A DNA stretch of 64,000 nt from Sclerurus mexicanus (Eukaryota; Chordata; Aves; Passeriformes; Furnariidae): NCBI GenBank assembly GCA_013396755.1, contig VWZF01005181.1, positions 713,257-777,256 on the forward strand, written 5' to 3'. Made by a program: the position numbers and the translations under genes. Of this stretch, positions 49,960 through 62,383 are shown piece after piece. How positions within the stretch are numbered: the first letter of the stretch is position 1; the number at the start of each line of letters is the position of its first letter. The notes under the pieces are model-generated. The model had not been told where the DNA came from. It ran no database searches and saw nothing but the letters and a program-made list of their open reading frames with translations.

Positions 49960-52900
49960 AAATGATTTTTCAATCCACATATTTTTGTCTACACATAGTA
50001 TGGTTTTCTTGTTTGTGCTTACAGCTTCCTTTCCGAGCAAAATCTTATGCAGTCAAGAAAGGGCTCATGCCCTGATTTTTGTCCTGCCATACAGCTGATC
50101 ATAATACCTAATATATAATGATACCTCTGTATTTGAGCTGGTAAGAGCATATTGTCAAATAATTCTCATTCTTCTAAGGAAGAGAAGTAGTTGTTGCAAA
50201 GAGCTGAGAAGTCATACTTTCTCCTGTGGTATTTCATAGAAGTATTTTGTCATGTCTCGGATTATAGCTATCCCATTTGCCTGTACATCTCCAGTATTTG
50301 TGCAAATGTATGAAAAGTTTGGTGATTTTTGTTCTCTTAGACTTTCTTTTAAAGTTATTATTTCCTGCATCTGAGTTAAGGACTTGTTTAATTGTTGCAG
50401 CTTTGCTGTTTGCCAGTAGCCAAGAAGTCAGCTGTTGGAGAAAGGCATTTACGTGGGTGTTTGCTTGCTCCTTATGCTTTGAACACTCAGAACGGTGAAA
50501 TTACAAGCTGAGAAGTGTAGAGATAAAAGATAGAGCTCTGCATTATTTAGTAGTTCACTGTCTGCTGTTTTGAATACCACCATCTCCTTAGGAGGAAAAA
50601 CTGCGACTGCCTAGGTCTTACCTTTCTATCGACTGGTTAAGAGAGTACAAATTTCCTTACTTAGGAATGGTGAGTGTCTAAAGGGCAGTGGAGCCAGGTT
50701 CAATTCCTGACCTGTGGGAAAGGTAGGAAAGAAGATGGCTCAAAGAAGTCCTTAATTAGAAGTAGTGCGAGTTAGTGACATGGCTTTTTGGTTGGGAAGG
50801 AAGAGCTGCTGTTTGCTATATAACTCCTTCTTCACGGCTTGGGTTATGTCAAGAGAAGCAAAATCAGAACAAATTAAGGCTCTTGCATCTGTTACTGTCT
50901 GAATTGCTTCCCTTGTCCCCAAACAGGACAGGAGCAAATGGGCTGCAACATGCCCTGTTTCATGCTAGCCTGTGCTTTCCTTTTGTATCCCTGCCTATGT
51001 CAGCCATGCCACAAGCAGAAGACAAGGAGACATTGGATAGAAAGAGTTCTATTCTCTGCAAGGTTTAAAATTGTCACAACAACATGTCTCTCCTTGAGTT
51101 CATCAGAATCTTTTCAAAGGGGATACTTTTTTACCTTTCAGGGGAACCAAGTGTTCTTTTAAATGAGACATTACACCAACTGCTGCCTGCTGAAGGCTTT
51201 GCAGCATGGCTGCTTTTGCTATCTTTGTATGCGTGTCGCCAGCACGTCATGTTTGATCACAATGAAAGTCACTCTGGAGTATGTCTAATCAGGCAGGGCT
51301 TCAGAAAAACTTGAAGGCTATAATGCTGACCTCTGGAGTCTGTAGTGTTGCCGTCGGGAGCAAAGAAGAGAAGTGTATAGCTTTTTGAGGTCTGTTCCAC
51401 TGTGTCATAACCGTTTAAACAAAAAATAAGAAAGGAAGGATATGAGTAGAAGAAAATACCATCTGGACTTAAACTTCTTTGATCCAGATATCACCTTGAT
51501 GTACTGTCTAAGTTTATCGAGTTAATTTTGTATTTTGAAGTCTGTCTGAATGTTGGAAATTTTGTCTTGAAAGGGTAGGAAGGGTAATAGATGTTTTATC
51601 TTTAACTTATAATAATACATATGTTAAAGATTTTACTCTATCACTTTTAATTGTTCATATTAAACTAGCATGTAGTAGCCTCAGTCAGAATTATGACTTG
51701 CATTAGGCACTTTGTGTATTTGGTGGAGATACCATCTACCCTGAGGAGCTCTTGATGTAATTGGAAAGCCAGAGGAGATGAAGAAAAGATGCTTTGGTGG
51801 TGGTGAAGAGCTCAGGTCTCTGTTCACAGGGCTGGCTTTGTCCTGCAGTTATGGGAAAAAGCTTCTGGCCATATACTTTGTAATAATGATGGTGGTATGA
51901 AAAACACAAGACAGTCTAAGTGTCTTAATTTATGGATTGCACAATAATTCATTAGCAATAGTGTTTCTGTTAACGTTGTCTGTAATAAAAATGGAAAGTC
52001 TGCCTGCTTCAGTTTGTGAGACAGTGGTCAGTCATAAGTTGTCAGGCTTGCTCCTGGCCTGTTCCTGTCAAAACAGGAGCGGGGATGATGTGAACTGTGC
52101 CTCGTTTTCTTAGGAGGGGATGCCACGCTGGTTCCTAGCCTTTTCAGTTGAGGTAGCTTTTGTTCAGGCCCAGTTTAGCATTTGTAAAGTTGATGCTTTT
52201 AAATACTTGAGAGGATTTTAAAAAACTTGCTTAAGATCTGTGTTGTGTTCTGCCAAATGCTATTTCAGCTTTGCTTGTGCTATCACCTGAGGGTGAGAGA
52301 CCTTGTGAAGGTACAGCTAACAGAGATCTGTGCTCTCAGAAGAAATGCTCCTGTCTGTCCCAAGAGATTTGTTCATTAACTGAGCAAGTGACAGATCTTT
52401 AACCATGGAATTAATCAAACCTTTGAAAACTAAGTTCTGTTAAGATTCTTAGTAAAAAGAAACTTACTCCATGGTAAGTGTAAAATTATTTGTCTGTAAA
52501 GTAGATTTGGGACACTGTTAATTCTCAGAGGCCAGTTTCTAGATGTAAAAATCCTCTCAAATGATAAGCTAGTGAGAAAACAGAATGGGGCAGTGCAGAG
52601 GATCATGGATATTTCAGTTTATATCTTTCTTGAAGGCAGCACGCTTTGTTGTGTAAAGCTTCTGCAGTGTTTTGTCATCTAGGTGTCTAAAAGAATTTCT
52701 ACCTTACTGGAATTATGAGCACTTAGCATGAAAAGCATGACTACATTACAGATAGTCAAACACTAAGGCTGTGCACAGCTTTGACTTTATTGGAATGAAG
52801 GTGGTGCAGTAGCAACTAGTTTTTAAATTACGTTGTTTTCAAAATCAACTCTAGGGTGTCAAAAATATTTCTGGGCTTCTTCATAAAGTTTCAGTAGCAA

Positions 52901-53160
52901 TCTGTCCCTTTGGTTGTGTTTCAGGTACTTGAATATTAGCTGTTGAGATGAACATGAATAATGGTCACATTTCAAGTCTCCCGTATATTGTATTCACACA
53001 ATGCTTCATTGCATATGTACAGAAGAGTATTCCTTGAGGGATGCACAGTCATTTGATTTTCTTGTCCAATCCAGGATTGTTTTACCCAGACTGTCAGTAA
53101 AGTTTCTTATAGTTGAGGATTTGGCGGTGACTTGAAATATTGGACATTTGTCTGCAGAAC

Positions 53161-53200
53161 AATTGAATGAAACTAAACTAAATTGAATGAAACTAAAATG
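53161..53200 (+). repeat. Tandem duplication, 20-base unit
   Basis: Two adjacent copies of a 20-base unit starting AATTGAATGAAACTAAA, identical over their first 17 bases. A simple local duplication. Confidence 0.85.
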
Positions 53201-54118
53201 TATTGCACAGGTCCAGAAATATTAATATGGATGGATCTACAGTCAGCTGCCTTAAAATAAAGATGATAAAACTGATTATAGACCTTACCAAAACTTTTGT
53301 TTTGAATAGGTACCCAGTATCTTTAGTTTCAATTACTTTAAAGAAATGGCACCCCCTAGCACTAAATTGTCATAATACAAAGGAAATGGAGAGTTTGTGA
53401 GAAGACGCATTTGGGTAGCCACTGAAAGCCATGCAGTCAATGTAATTTGGGTGCTAGTGACTGCTCTGTTTCACCAGCTACAAAAATTCACAGCCGTCCA
53501 ACTTCTACCTTGCTTCTTCAGCTATAGTTAGTCTTTACAGGTTTTGCTGTCCTCCTGGACTTTATTTTGCTTCTGTTCTAGGAAGTTGGGTAAATATTTA
53601 TTTAAATTTCATTAGAATGGCCAGAATAATGGCAAATGTAAAAGTTATTAGAGCTTGTGCCCCAAGGGAGCTCTTCAGTTGCTCTGTTCTCCAGAGACTT
53701 TGTTGATTGAGGTAATGCTGCTTTTCTTTCTCCACTCCTTCCCCTCTCCCTGAGTGATTTTCTCCAAAGGAGTGATTCTTTCCCCAGTGGCTTATCGGAA
53801 ATCATTGGTGTTGGGAGGAATTTCTTAGTTCTCATAGAATGAAAGAAAAGGCGAGTTAATCTTATGTGTATAGAATATAAAGAGAAATTACCATCTACTT
53901 TAACTATATGCCTTCTTTAAAATGTTAAATTTACTGAAAAGAGGGAGTCCAAATCTATCCTCATTCCTTTATTTGGTGAAATATAGTTTGGGGAGGGGAA
54001 TTGTTATGTTTTTTCTGTTGACACCCAGTAATGAGGAATAGAAGTTGTGATGGTACAGTATCACAAGAAGAAATCTGCAATTTCCTTCAAATGCTACAGT
54101 TCAACTTCCAAAACATGC

Positions 54119-54178
54119 CTGGTTTCATCAGATAAGTAAGAGGGCATTCAGTGTCAGAATGCAAATCCTTCTCATTTC
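54119..54178 (+). repeat. Diverged direct duplication, copy 1, with octamer motif
   Basis: It contains the 16-mer CAGAATGCAAATCCTT (54155-54170), repeated exactly at 54799-54814. The preceding 35 bases (GTTTCAT..ATAAGTAAG..CAT) also resemble those before the second copy. ATGCAAAT at 54159-54166 is the POU/OCT octamer. The limits are approximate. Confidence 0.6.
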
Positions 54179-54761
54179 TAATTCACAGTGGGCTTGAGAT
54201 CTTTCTTGCTAGGAGCATTTCTTTGGGCTGGCCCAAGAGGTTTTGACCTCTGTTTGTTATATAGGAGGCTGTCTGGTTCAAGAGAGATGTTATCAGAGCA
54301 TAGCAAATACAAAATAGCATCTTCAGTTTTTAATAGGTTATTGTTGAATTGTTAAAAATATTTGCTGCTAGTGCCATCTCTCCTCTGTCCTTCTTTTCTC
54401 CTCCTTCTGTGACCATCTTTGTACAGTTCGGTTGGGTCATTACTTGTTTCCTCTAAGCCTTTAGAAAATGCTTATGTTAGGTTGTCTTCTGTAGCTCATC
54501 TTTCAGGTTTTAAGCAAATAACTTATATGTGTATGTCCAAACCCGCTGGCTTTCTTTGGTAGCTGATAAAAGTCTAGTAAGAGCAGGAAAAAGTAGACAG
54601 TTCATACATGTTCTTTGTTGCAGCTCTGTAGACTGAGCCCCCAGAAGGTGTGTAACCTGGTGATGTTAGCAACACTCTAGGCCTGTTGCAATATTTGGTA
54701 GGCAAACACAAAAAATTGTCAGTAAATACTTCACATCTTACCACAGAAACTCTGAAAGAAA

Positions 54762-54822
54762 CAAGTTTTCATTAGGCAAATAAGCAAGCATCACATGCCA
54801 GAATGCAAATCCTTTTCAGTTC
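54762..54822 (+). repeat. Diverged direct duplication, copy 2, with octamer motif
   Basis: Partner of 54119-54178, offset by 644 bases. The shared 16-mer lies at 54799-54814 with ATGCAAAT at 54803-54810, preceded by TTTTCATTAGGCAAATAAGCAAG-like sequence that resembles copy 1 with small gaps. Confidence 0.6.
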
Positions 54823-55646
54823 TTATGCTCACCTGACTTACTCTGCAATCCTGCCACTGAGCCCTGAAAGTGGGAAGAGGTGCTTGTTTCTGCTTCGGTT
54901 TAGAGATTGGCAATTTATCAGGGAGGGATTTTTTACAGCATTGTTGTATGAGTGATCAGGGACACTGGTTATGAAATGATTTGAGTGCAACCCTGCAAGC
55001 TTTTAGGGATGGCTCATTTGCTTGTTGCTGTCCCGATGAGGATTAGTGTTTCTTACCTGCAAGCTACAGTACATATAATAAACCACTGGATCAGTGGGTT
55101 CTGCTGTGGAACTGTCAATGTTTGTTCTAGCAGATCTGTCTATATTGGAGTGTGCAAAGCCTCTGAGAGCACTATAGCAGGTCTGTCAGCCCTGGCTCCC
55201 CAGCACAACACTTCCACACACTTTCCCCTTTAATTTTGTGTTATTACCTCTTGCTGTTTTAAACTGCAATGTCCCTTTTCCTTGCTCTCCCTAAAGATAA
55301 CAAGCTGACAGAGCTGATGACACTAGGAGCTGGTTGGAATGCAGGGAAACCAACCTTGTAATATAAGCATGCAGCAGGGCAATTACCTGAAACTGTGATC
55401 TGCAGATGCTGCTTAGTCTGAGGAAACCACTCATTTGAGCCAGCGGGCTGGAGGTGAGGGCTGCTGGTGCAGGAGGCAGTTCATGTGCTTAATAGTGCTG
55501 GCTAGTGACCAACTTGTCCAGGCTCAAAGGAGCACTCTCCTTAGCTAGAGGTGTGATGTTTTTATGTTTCTGCAACACCATTCTTATACAATGGGGGGTG
55601 GTTTTTTATATTTTTATGTCTATAAGTATAGGTCATATCCCATTGC

Positions 55647-55658
55647 TGTGTGTGTGTG
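55647..55658. repeat. TG dinucleotide microsatellite, 6 units
   Basis: (TG)6 on the + strand, about 190 bases upstream of the CpG-rich block. Confidence 0.8.
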
Positions 55659-55839
55659 CTTCCAGCTAGCCCAACCACCTTTGTTTTGTAATCAGGGTGC
55701 AGATGTGCTTCATAATTGAACAACTTGTGTGCACCACCGCTCCTCCTCCCAGAGGAGTCCAGCAGCCTTGCTAGTGCAAGCTGTCATGCTGTCTTTTTTT
55801 CAAAAGCGTGTGGGTTTGCTTTTGTGTGTATCCGGCTGG

Positions 55840-56050
55840 CTGTTCGTGCTTGCATATAATAGGCTGTGTATATAAAAACGTTCCCAAGCACACGGCTGCG
55901 GCAACAGCTTCCTTAAACCCGACAAAACTGCCAGCCCTTGCAGCTCAAGCCACCATAAATTACGAGGACCTGCTCCCACCTCGCCGGAGCTGTGCCTGCC
56001 GGGCGGTGTGCGCACGCACGCTCGCTCGCTCGCTTTCCCCCTCTCGCAGT
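55840..56050 (+). promoter_or_regulatory. CpG-rich block with TATA box, candidate promoter (first half)
   Basis: TATATAAAAA lies at 55869-55878. CpG dinucleotides, rare in the surrounding tens of kilobases, become frequent immediately downstream (about 17 in 210 bases), with a GCTC/CGCA-rich patch at 56008-56036. A TATA box there would place initiation near 55899-55903 on the + strand. The block ends in a pyrimidine stretch and CGCAG at about 56050, which also resembles a splice acceptor. The direction and existence of transcription are inference; a CpG-rich enhancer is the main alternative. Confidence 0.4.
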
Positions 56051-56479
56051 CAAAGATGATAGAAAGTCTTCTGGGGATTACTGCACATTTGTAGAGCAAC
56101 AATGGAAAGCAGCACAGCACAAATATCTATTCTTCCTCACCCAGCATAACAAACACTGCTTTGTCTCACATCTGGCCCTCTTTAATAGCTCAAAGCCAAC
56201 GGCAATAGCTATTTAGCAGCTTTTAGTAAATAAAACGTTTTAAAAACATCTTCCTTTTTCCAAGTGTTTAATGATGAAAACAGCCTTTCACCTGACATTT
56301 TATCCTTTCTTTCTTTTTTTTCTTTCTTCTCCTTTTTTTGTACCATATCTAGTAGGGGAAATAAATTAGTTGTCATGGGTAGATATTAAACTTTTTCCAG
56401 CAGGTGATCTTTGGGAGCATCTTTGAAGGTTCTCGCACAGAGGAGCAGTCTCAGAGCCCTTGCATGCTGTGTGCCTGTG
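56051..56479. other. AT-rich spacer between two CpG-rich blocks
   Basis: An abrupt drop in CpG. It includes AACAATGG (SOX-like core, near 56098), a pyrimidine-rich tract near 56306-56340 and several TTTAATAGC/TAAATAAAA segments. The mixture looks like regulatory rather than coding DNA, but no function can be assigned. Confidence 0.4.
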
Positions 56480-56485
56480 AGTGCA

Positions 56486-56524
56486 GCCGTGCCGTGCCGT
56501 GCCGTGCCGTGCCGTGCCGTGCCG
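56486..56524 (+). repeat. GCCGT pentanucleotide tandem repeat
   Basis: Seven exact GCCGT units (56486-56520) plus a partial GCCG. The array adds a CpG every five bases inside the CpG island. The unit number may vary between individuals. Confidence 0.95.
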
Positions 56525-56932
56525 CGGGGGGCACCGGCTCACACCGGCACCGTGCAGTTACACGCAAGTGATCGCGTTAACTGTGTGTGCACAGGGAGGT
56601 ATGTTCTGATAGTTCAAGGAAACGACGAGTATGTTTAATGATAAGGAAAACGTCAAGTGGAATTTCGATGGGGTTTCGTCTCCAGACAGCCACATTTTAC
56701 CACGAGGACAGGGCGCTGAGGGGCATGATGATTCTTAAATCTATCACTGGAGGTGACAGCCCCCCGGGAGCTGCGGGGCTGATTCGCACCCGGCTCCTCG
56801 AGGGGGCGGTCCGTGCTTTCAGACGACGGAACGGGGCTGTTCCGCCTCGGAGCCTCCCTGAGCCCGGAGAGGGGCCGCGGGCGGCCACTGCCCCGGGCAG
56901 GGCCGAGTCCCGTGTCCCCGCGGCGCCCCGTG

Positions 56933-56933
56933 N
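56933..56933. other. Single ambiguous base (N) in the CpG island
   Basis: One N at the GC-rich edge of the island indicates unresolved or low-quality sequence. It interrupts the otherwise open + and - frames there. Confidence 0.98.
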
Positions 56934-56935
56934 TG

Positions 56936-59900
56936 TTAAAAAGAGAATCTCTTAACTGGTAATGATATTTCCTGTGCCTTTTTTTCATGTACTACTTCCA
57001 CTGAGTGGTCCAAAGTGGCTTCAAATTAGATCTTGTCCGGTCCAGCAGCCGCAGGGTGGCTGGGAGTGTGCTGGTCCCCAGTGGAAATGGAGACCTGGCG
57101 TAATGCTGTGCTGCTGGCCTCAAAACCTTCTCACAGCAGTCTCCCCTCCTTCTGGGAAGGGCTGCCTTTCCTCCTCTGCCCTCAAAATGGATTTCTGGTG
57201 GGAAGGTCATTTGCTGAAAACTTGATTTCTGAAGCAATGGCACCGTGTTGCTGAGGCGCGGAGGTGGGTGGTGGTGCTTGAGGCTGGGCAGCAGCTGACA
57301 TGTTTCCAGAGAGCTCCACTCCAGCTGTGAGGGAAGGAAGCCTGTGGGAGGAAGAGCAGAAAACACTGCATGAAGTCTCTAAACTCAGGGAGAAGGTTAG
57401 GCCTGTTTCAGTGGTGATTCAGGTCTCTCTTGGCTGCAGGTGATCAGGTTTCTGTGGTCCATTGGTCCTGGTGTGGCAGAGCTGTCACTGTGAATGGCAG
57501 CTCTGACCATGAGGAGAGCTCATCAGAGTAGAACTGATTTCACACTAACTTTCAAACTGCAGTATGATTGTACGTGTGTCCTGGAGCTGTGCTGAAATGT
57601 ATGGCTTTTTTTATTTTTGTGTGGATTTTTTTTTTCCCCTAGGAGGCTGTTCATGCTGCCTTCGGAACTGGTGGAGACCAACAACTAAATTTTTCTTCTT
57701 GATTGTGGAACTTGAAAATTTAATTTCTGATATAACCATTGCAGGCTCCTAAGCTGAACTTTAAACCAACACAGAGTGTAGCAGAAGCTTGTGAAATTCT
57801 TTCACAGAACCACTGCATGATTTCATTCTTTTTGCAATATGGAAGAGAGCAGTTTTTGTAGTAATTGTTTAAGAAAAAAAGATTCAGTATGTTTAGGGTT
57901 AAAAAAAAGGCTAACGGGTTGACACATCTGTTCCTTTAAAAAAAAAAGCATTCTTCATTTTTGAGACATCATAAATATGTAAATGAGGCCTCTTTAATTA
58001 CTGCCTAGGGCTACAAACTCACAGTGCCAGAGGGGAGGGAAGAAGGAAGTCAAAGAATAATTCACATAATTTTTTATTTTTTTTTATAAGAGAGGGAGTT
58101 TGAGTCTTTACCTCAGACAAGATAGCAGAAGAGTGGGGCTTTTTATTGTTGAAATGAACCAGAAGGTGGTGGGAACACTTAGTTTTTGTTTATCCTTTCG
58201 AATGCAGTTAGCATGTAAAGTGGTAGCATATGACCTTCCTGGCTAATGTGTGCACCAAACAGAGGGGATTTGTTACAAAGCAGTGGGTAAAATTCCCTTC
58301 TCTATCCCACTCTGCCAGTACCCCTAATCCTGATCAGTAACATCCATCCCCTGCTGTCTCTCGAGCTGCTTGCAGTGCCTTTATTTTAGCCTGGGTTCTA
58401 ATGTAGGGACATCACAGGCCAGCGAGGGACCCTGCAAAGTCGTTTTCACTTGTGACCTGGTAAGTGCACAGCACTTAACAGAATACAAGTCTGCTCTTAC
58501 TCGGCCCTGCCGGCCTTTCTGTATCTCAAGTACCATTATTTTCTAGTAAGGTGATCTTGCTGCTACTTTTAAAATAGCGTGAAATCGACGGAAAAGGCAT
58601 TTTTTTTAAATTTCAAGAGGTGGATACAGCAATACCCATGTAGTAAGTATAGTTACTGGAAGTTTAATTCTGCTGGTTCTTTTCTTCCAGCCAAAATGGT
58701 CTAGTGTCAAAATGCTTATTCTGCCTTGGTGAAATTTTAGATCCATATGATAATCTCCACTTTCCACGTTTACTTTGTTAATTCTCACTGAGACCCATGA
58801 AAGAGTAATTTCCAGATTATAATGGTTTTCCACTAATAAGCTCAGTGTTTTTTATAGCAGAAATTACTTAGAGCCAGTATGCTTACTGAAAAAAAATTAC
58901 TCTATTTGATGCTGTTATGTGTCTGAGGGAAAGATAAAGATGAGCCTTGCAGTGATGTGGCAGGATATTTCAAATACCAAGTGTGTTATGTCATTGTATG
59001 TGATGAGGGTTCATGTGTACAATTTTGGTTGTTTGGTTCATGCATCAGATGTCCAGGGGAGTTGGTGGACTGAAGGGTTTCTTGTGACCAGAAGAGAATA
59101 AATGAGATTGGGCTGTGAAAGTAACAAACTGTCAGCAGTAAGGGGCTGTTGGGTCTATCCACGCGGTGAGCGGGAAGAGGCAGAGCGAGCCTGGCGGGGC
59201 AAGGATTGAGCTGTAGAGTGCTAGTTATATGACAACTAGTGGAATTGAGCAAGGAAGTGAAAATACTTTTAGCTGCTAGAGGAAGGGTGAGAGTCAGAGA
59301 GCGCTTTTCAGTGGGAGCTATTTGGTTTTAAAATAACTATTTTGGAGACTGAATTTGATCAGTTTTTTCGCAGAAATTGTATGGCCTGTCTGTGTGGCAG
59401 AGCAGGAAATTGTGCTCCCAGTCCTGCCTCCAAGAGCCCTGTTTGGGTTCATGCTCAGTTATGTGAGCTACTTTTGTGCACTCTGCCCTCTGCCTTTCCA
59501 GATGGACTTTGAGAAGCTAAGCTGCGTGGGAGAAATGACAATTTGCATAAGTACAACAGTACAATAACTGTGGTTCAGGTAGATGATAGCAACCTTAGAT
59601 TTTGTTTACGGTTACCTGGAAGGCAGAGAATTGGGGTGATATTACGTGTACAATTCGAGAATTCATTACTTTCCTTTAAAAAAGAAAAAAAAAGGGTATC
59701 TCAGTTTGAGTCTCCTCAAATATTTCAACAGAAATCTATGTGCTTGTATATGTATTCGTTTTCAGCATGCCCTTCTCCATCTATCCTGATGTTCAATTAA
59801 AATGCAGATAATGTGTCCTGGCTTGTAAGATGGATCACTGCTGAAGTGATGTCATGTCTAGGCTAGCTTATCTCCTGATAAATACCTCTGCTGTCCACTG

Positions 59901-62354
59901 AGAGATTAAACTTCATGACTACTGAGGTCTTTTTGGTGGTCTTACAGGCTGATAAGACTGTGTTAGTGGCTTTTAGTAAAATATATCAATTTACATTTGC
60001 TAAAGGACCTTCAGATGGCATTTGCTATTGAGAAAGTGGCAGTGGTATAATCAAAAGATAATACTTTTATGTGAAATTGGCTCTTCTGTTTCCTAAGTAT
60101 TGTAATTTATTGACAGAAGTGTTTTGTTGAACCTCTTGTGTCTAGAGCATGGAGGTGAGCAGCTTGAGCTGCTGTTATAAGACCTCATTTAGTTGTCTAG
60201 AAGAAAAGATTTCTTTCCCCGAGTCTAATCCAGCAGGAGCCATGGAAGAACATTATCAGCTAGGTACAGAAATCTCAGGCGACTTGGGCGTGTGGGATGC
60301 ACATGGATGCTGTGGGCTGGAGTCTGTCTCATTGTGAGAGCCTTGCAGTCAGGGTTCCCACCACAGGGAACTCTCTTCTCCTCCAGGGATTTGAGTAGTA
60401 CTGGAATTGTTTAACTGAAGAGATGTTGAGTCGTGTAACAGGAATAGTGAGCAGCCAGCTTCTCTAACCAAACAACTATCTGAAAAATTTGCTGTCTCTT
60501 ATGTATATGGAGGGAGTGGAAAATAGTTTTGTCATGAACAGCACTCTGAATAACAAACTCAGTGCTCAGTGCCACTGAAGACATTTGTGAGGCAGAGGTT
60601 TCTCTGTGTGTCTAGGACCTTGCTTGTGCTAGAATAGTTTTATATAAATAGGGCATTTGGGTTTATATTTCTGAAACTGCGTCCGCTCACTGTTCATGAA
60701 TGTAAGGATACAACTTTTTAAACTGTACCAGTCTGTCCAGTAAAAGGGTATGGGAATTTTTAGAAAAAGATTTTTTTCAGGTTCCAAATGTGCAGTATCT
60801 ATTTTAATTTCCATTTTAGATGCTGCAAAAGTGACTGAAACAGCAGGGTATACATATATATGTGTGAAACATCTCTGTGTCCCTGAGAAGTGAATTCTAG
60901 AAAAAAGCATTTAAATCTACTCAGCTTATTAAATAGTGTCTGTAGTCCCATGCAGTTGTACCCAAAACATAAATAAGTAGAAGTTGTGGTGCAAACTATT
61001 CAGTAATACGAGTTATGGACTGAAACAGTTGAGTAGTTGTTGGTTTATGGTGTTTTTATGATCTATTGTTCTGCCACTAAAGGAAAATCATAGGGTAAGG
61101 CCAGAGAAGGGGAATGGGTGGAAGGAGCCCAGTGTAATTCAAACCGTGGCCACACCAAGAGCCTTACACTTACTTGTATTTTCAGTATTTTGTTCTTGGT
61201 CCAGTTCTGAGGGGCATTCTGGCCATCCCTGCCTTTCAGATCAGTAGAGCTGTCTGTGCTCTGGAGAACCCCTTACATCAGTCTGATCAAAGGGATAAGG
61301 GAGAGGGAAATGGCGGATTTGTCATGATGTGTGTGTGCTGAGTTAGTGCCTACTGCTTCCCCATCTTGCAGGCCTGGTTCTAGATTCCAGACACATACTG
61401 TTATCTTGACAAAGAGCCACTTAGGCATGATCATGGAGTGTGATGTAAAGCATGGCTCTGAAAAAAAGTTAAGGAGTACATGGAGCAGGGCCTGTCTTGA
61501 GGGCACCACTGTGTACTAGGCTGTGTCCACAAACATAGCTGGACATGGTGAGCATCAGTGGTGGCCCTAGAGGACTGCGGGTTTGCTCTTTAGGGCATTA
61601 TAACTTGTTTCCAGTTTTCATTTGATGATTTTATACAGCTCGAGCAACATGAAATCAAACTCCAAATACCACTCTGAGCCTTCATTTCCATTTTCTAGGT
61701 TTTTTTAAGTCACAGGAAAGTTTTAATTTGCCTTGTTACCCAGGTTTTTTAGAAGTGGACCTAAAGACCACAGGACATATTTTCCCAGAAGTAATAAATA
61801 GTTTGTTCAGCTATAGATATCTTAAATAACGTTTTTTTTTCTAGAAAGCAGGAACTGCTCAGCCCTTTGGTCTGAACATCAGACCTCTTTTCCATATACA
61901 CTAGGTTGCGCATCTGGCCGTTAGTAATTCTGAAAGTCTGGGCTGAGTTGTGGATCCCAGTCCTTCCTGGACTGTGAGCTCGGCCATTTCAAGGGCTCAT
62001 GGAGTAGATCTGCTTGTTGGAGGAGAGTCCAAAGTGTACCTCTTGCTTTTATTTTCAATGCAGAAATCCAGATTCTTCACGACACACATTTTGTGCTATT
62101 TTTGGACGTATAATACTCTGCCATATCTGATTCATTTAATATTTATGGGAGGTATTTTCTCTTAGAGGAAGATTAGGAAGAATCCCCATGCCCCTGTCCT
62201 TGCAAAAGCCAGACTGTCATTGTTACTTGGATTATTACTGTTTTATCCCACAGTGTGCTCAGGGGTTTCTTGCAAGCTGCTCTGCTGAATTGTTAGGGTG
62301 GTAGAAGTGTATGGACTGTGCTTAGTGATCTTTACTGTCTTTTTTGTCTTGCAG
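56936..62354 (+). other. ZMIZ1: Non-coding stretch ending at the ZMIZ1 splice acceptor
   Basis: No coding exon or interspersed repeat is recognisable. Moderately GC-rich sequence continues to about 57370, then the composition returns to AT-leaning with A/T runs near 57870-57950 and 58070-58086. The 3' end is the intron end preceding the ZMIZ1 exon: a pyrimidine tract (CTGTCTTTTTTGTCTTGCAG) finishing with AG at 62353-62354. Its right-hand part is intron with high confidence; how far left the intron extends is unknown. Confidence 0.7.
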
Positions 62355-62368
62355 ATCGAGGGATTTTA

Positions 62369-62383
62369 ATGGCTTTCAGGTAG
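62369..62383 (+). promoter_or_regulatory. Short upstream ORF in the ZMIZ1 5' UTR
   Basis: ATG GCT TTC AGG TAG encodes a four-residue peptide and is in frame with the main start 36 bases downstream. Its stop (62381-62383) rules out an N-terminal extension in that frame. Such minimal upstream ORFs can lower initiation at the main start, but that effect is inference here. Confidence 0.6.

Larger units (their letters stand above)
30803..55839. other. Non-coding stretch, probably ZMIZ1 5' intron
   Basis: About 25 kb with no recognisable coding exon or RNA gene. Open frames reach at most 150 codons (- strand, 37752-38204) without family resemblance. Sub-regions that stand out are a block open on both strands at 41437-41856, a cluster of TAATTA sites at 45041-45219, a diverged internal duplication at 54119-54822 and several homopolymer tracts, listed separately. 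A weak CR1-like patch near 36882-36924 is not strong enough to call. Confidence 0.55.
56480..56935. promoter_or_regulatory. CpG island (second half of bipartite block)
   Basis: The core at about 56760-56935 is roughly three-quarters G+C with about 23 CpG in 175 bases; another 15 or so lie in 56480-56580. This is by far the densest CpG in the window. A donor-like GAG|GTATGT lies at 56596-56604 on the + strand, so an alternative first exon ending at 56598 is conceivable. The block is 5.4 kb upstream of the ZMIZ1 coding exon. Unmethylated CpG islands usually mark promoters, but this one could also serve an antisense or unrelated transcript. Confidence 0.5.

Noticed and set aside
56411..56988. 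Open frames on both strands across the CpG island (75-122 codons)
   Set aside because: GC-rich, stop-poor sequence opens all frames; the translations are Arg/Pro/Ala-rich, include the GCCGT array and cross an ambiguous base.
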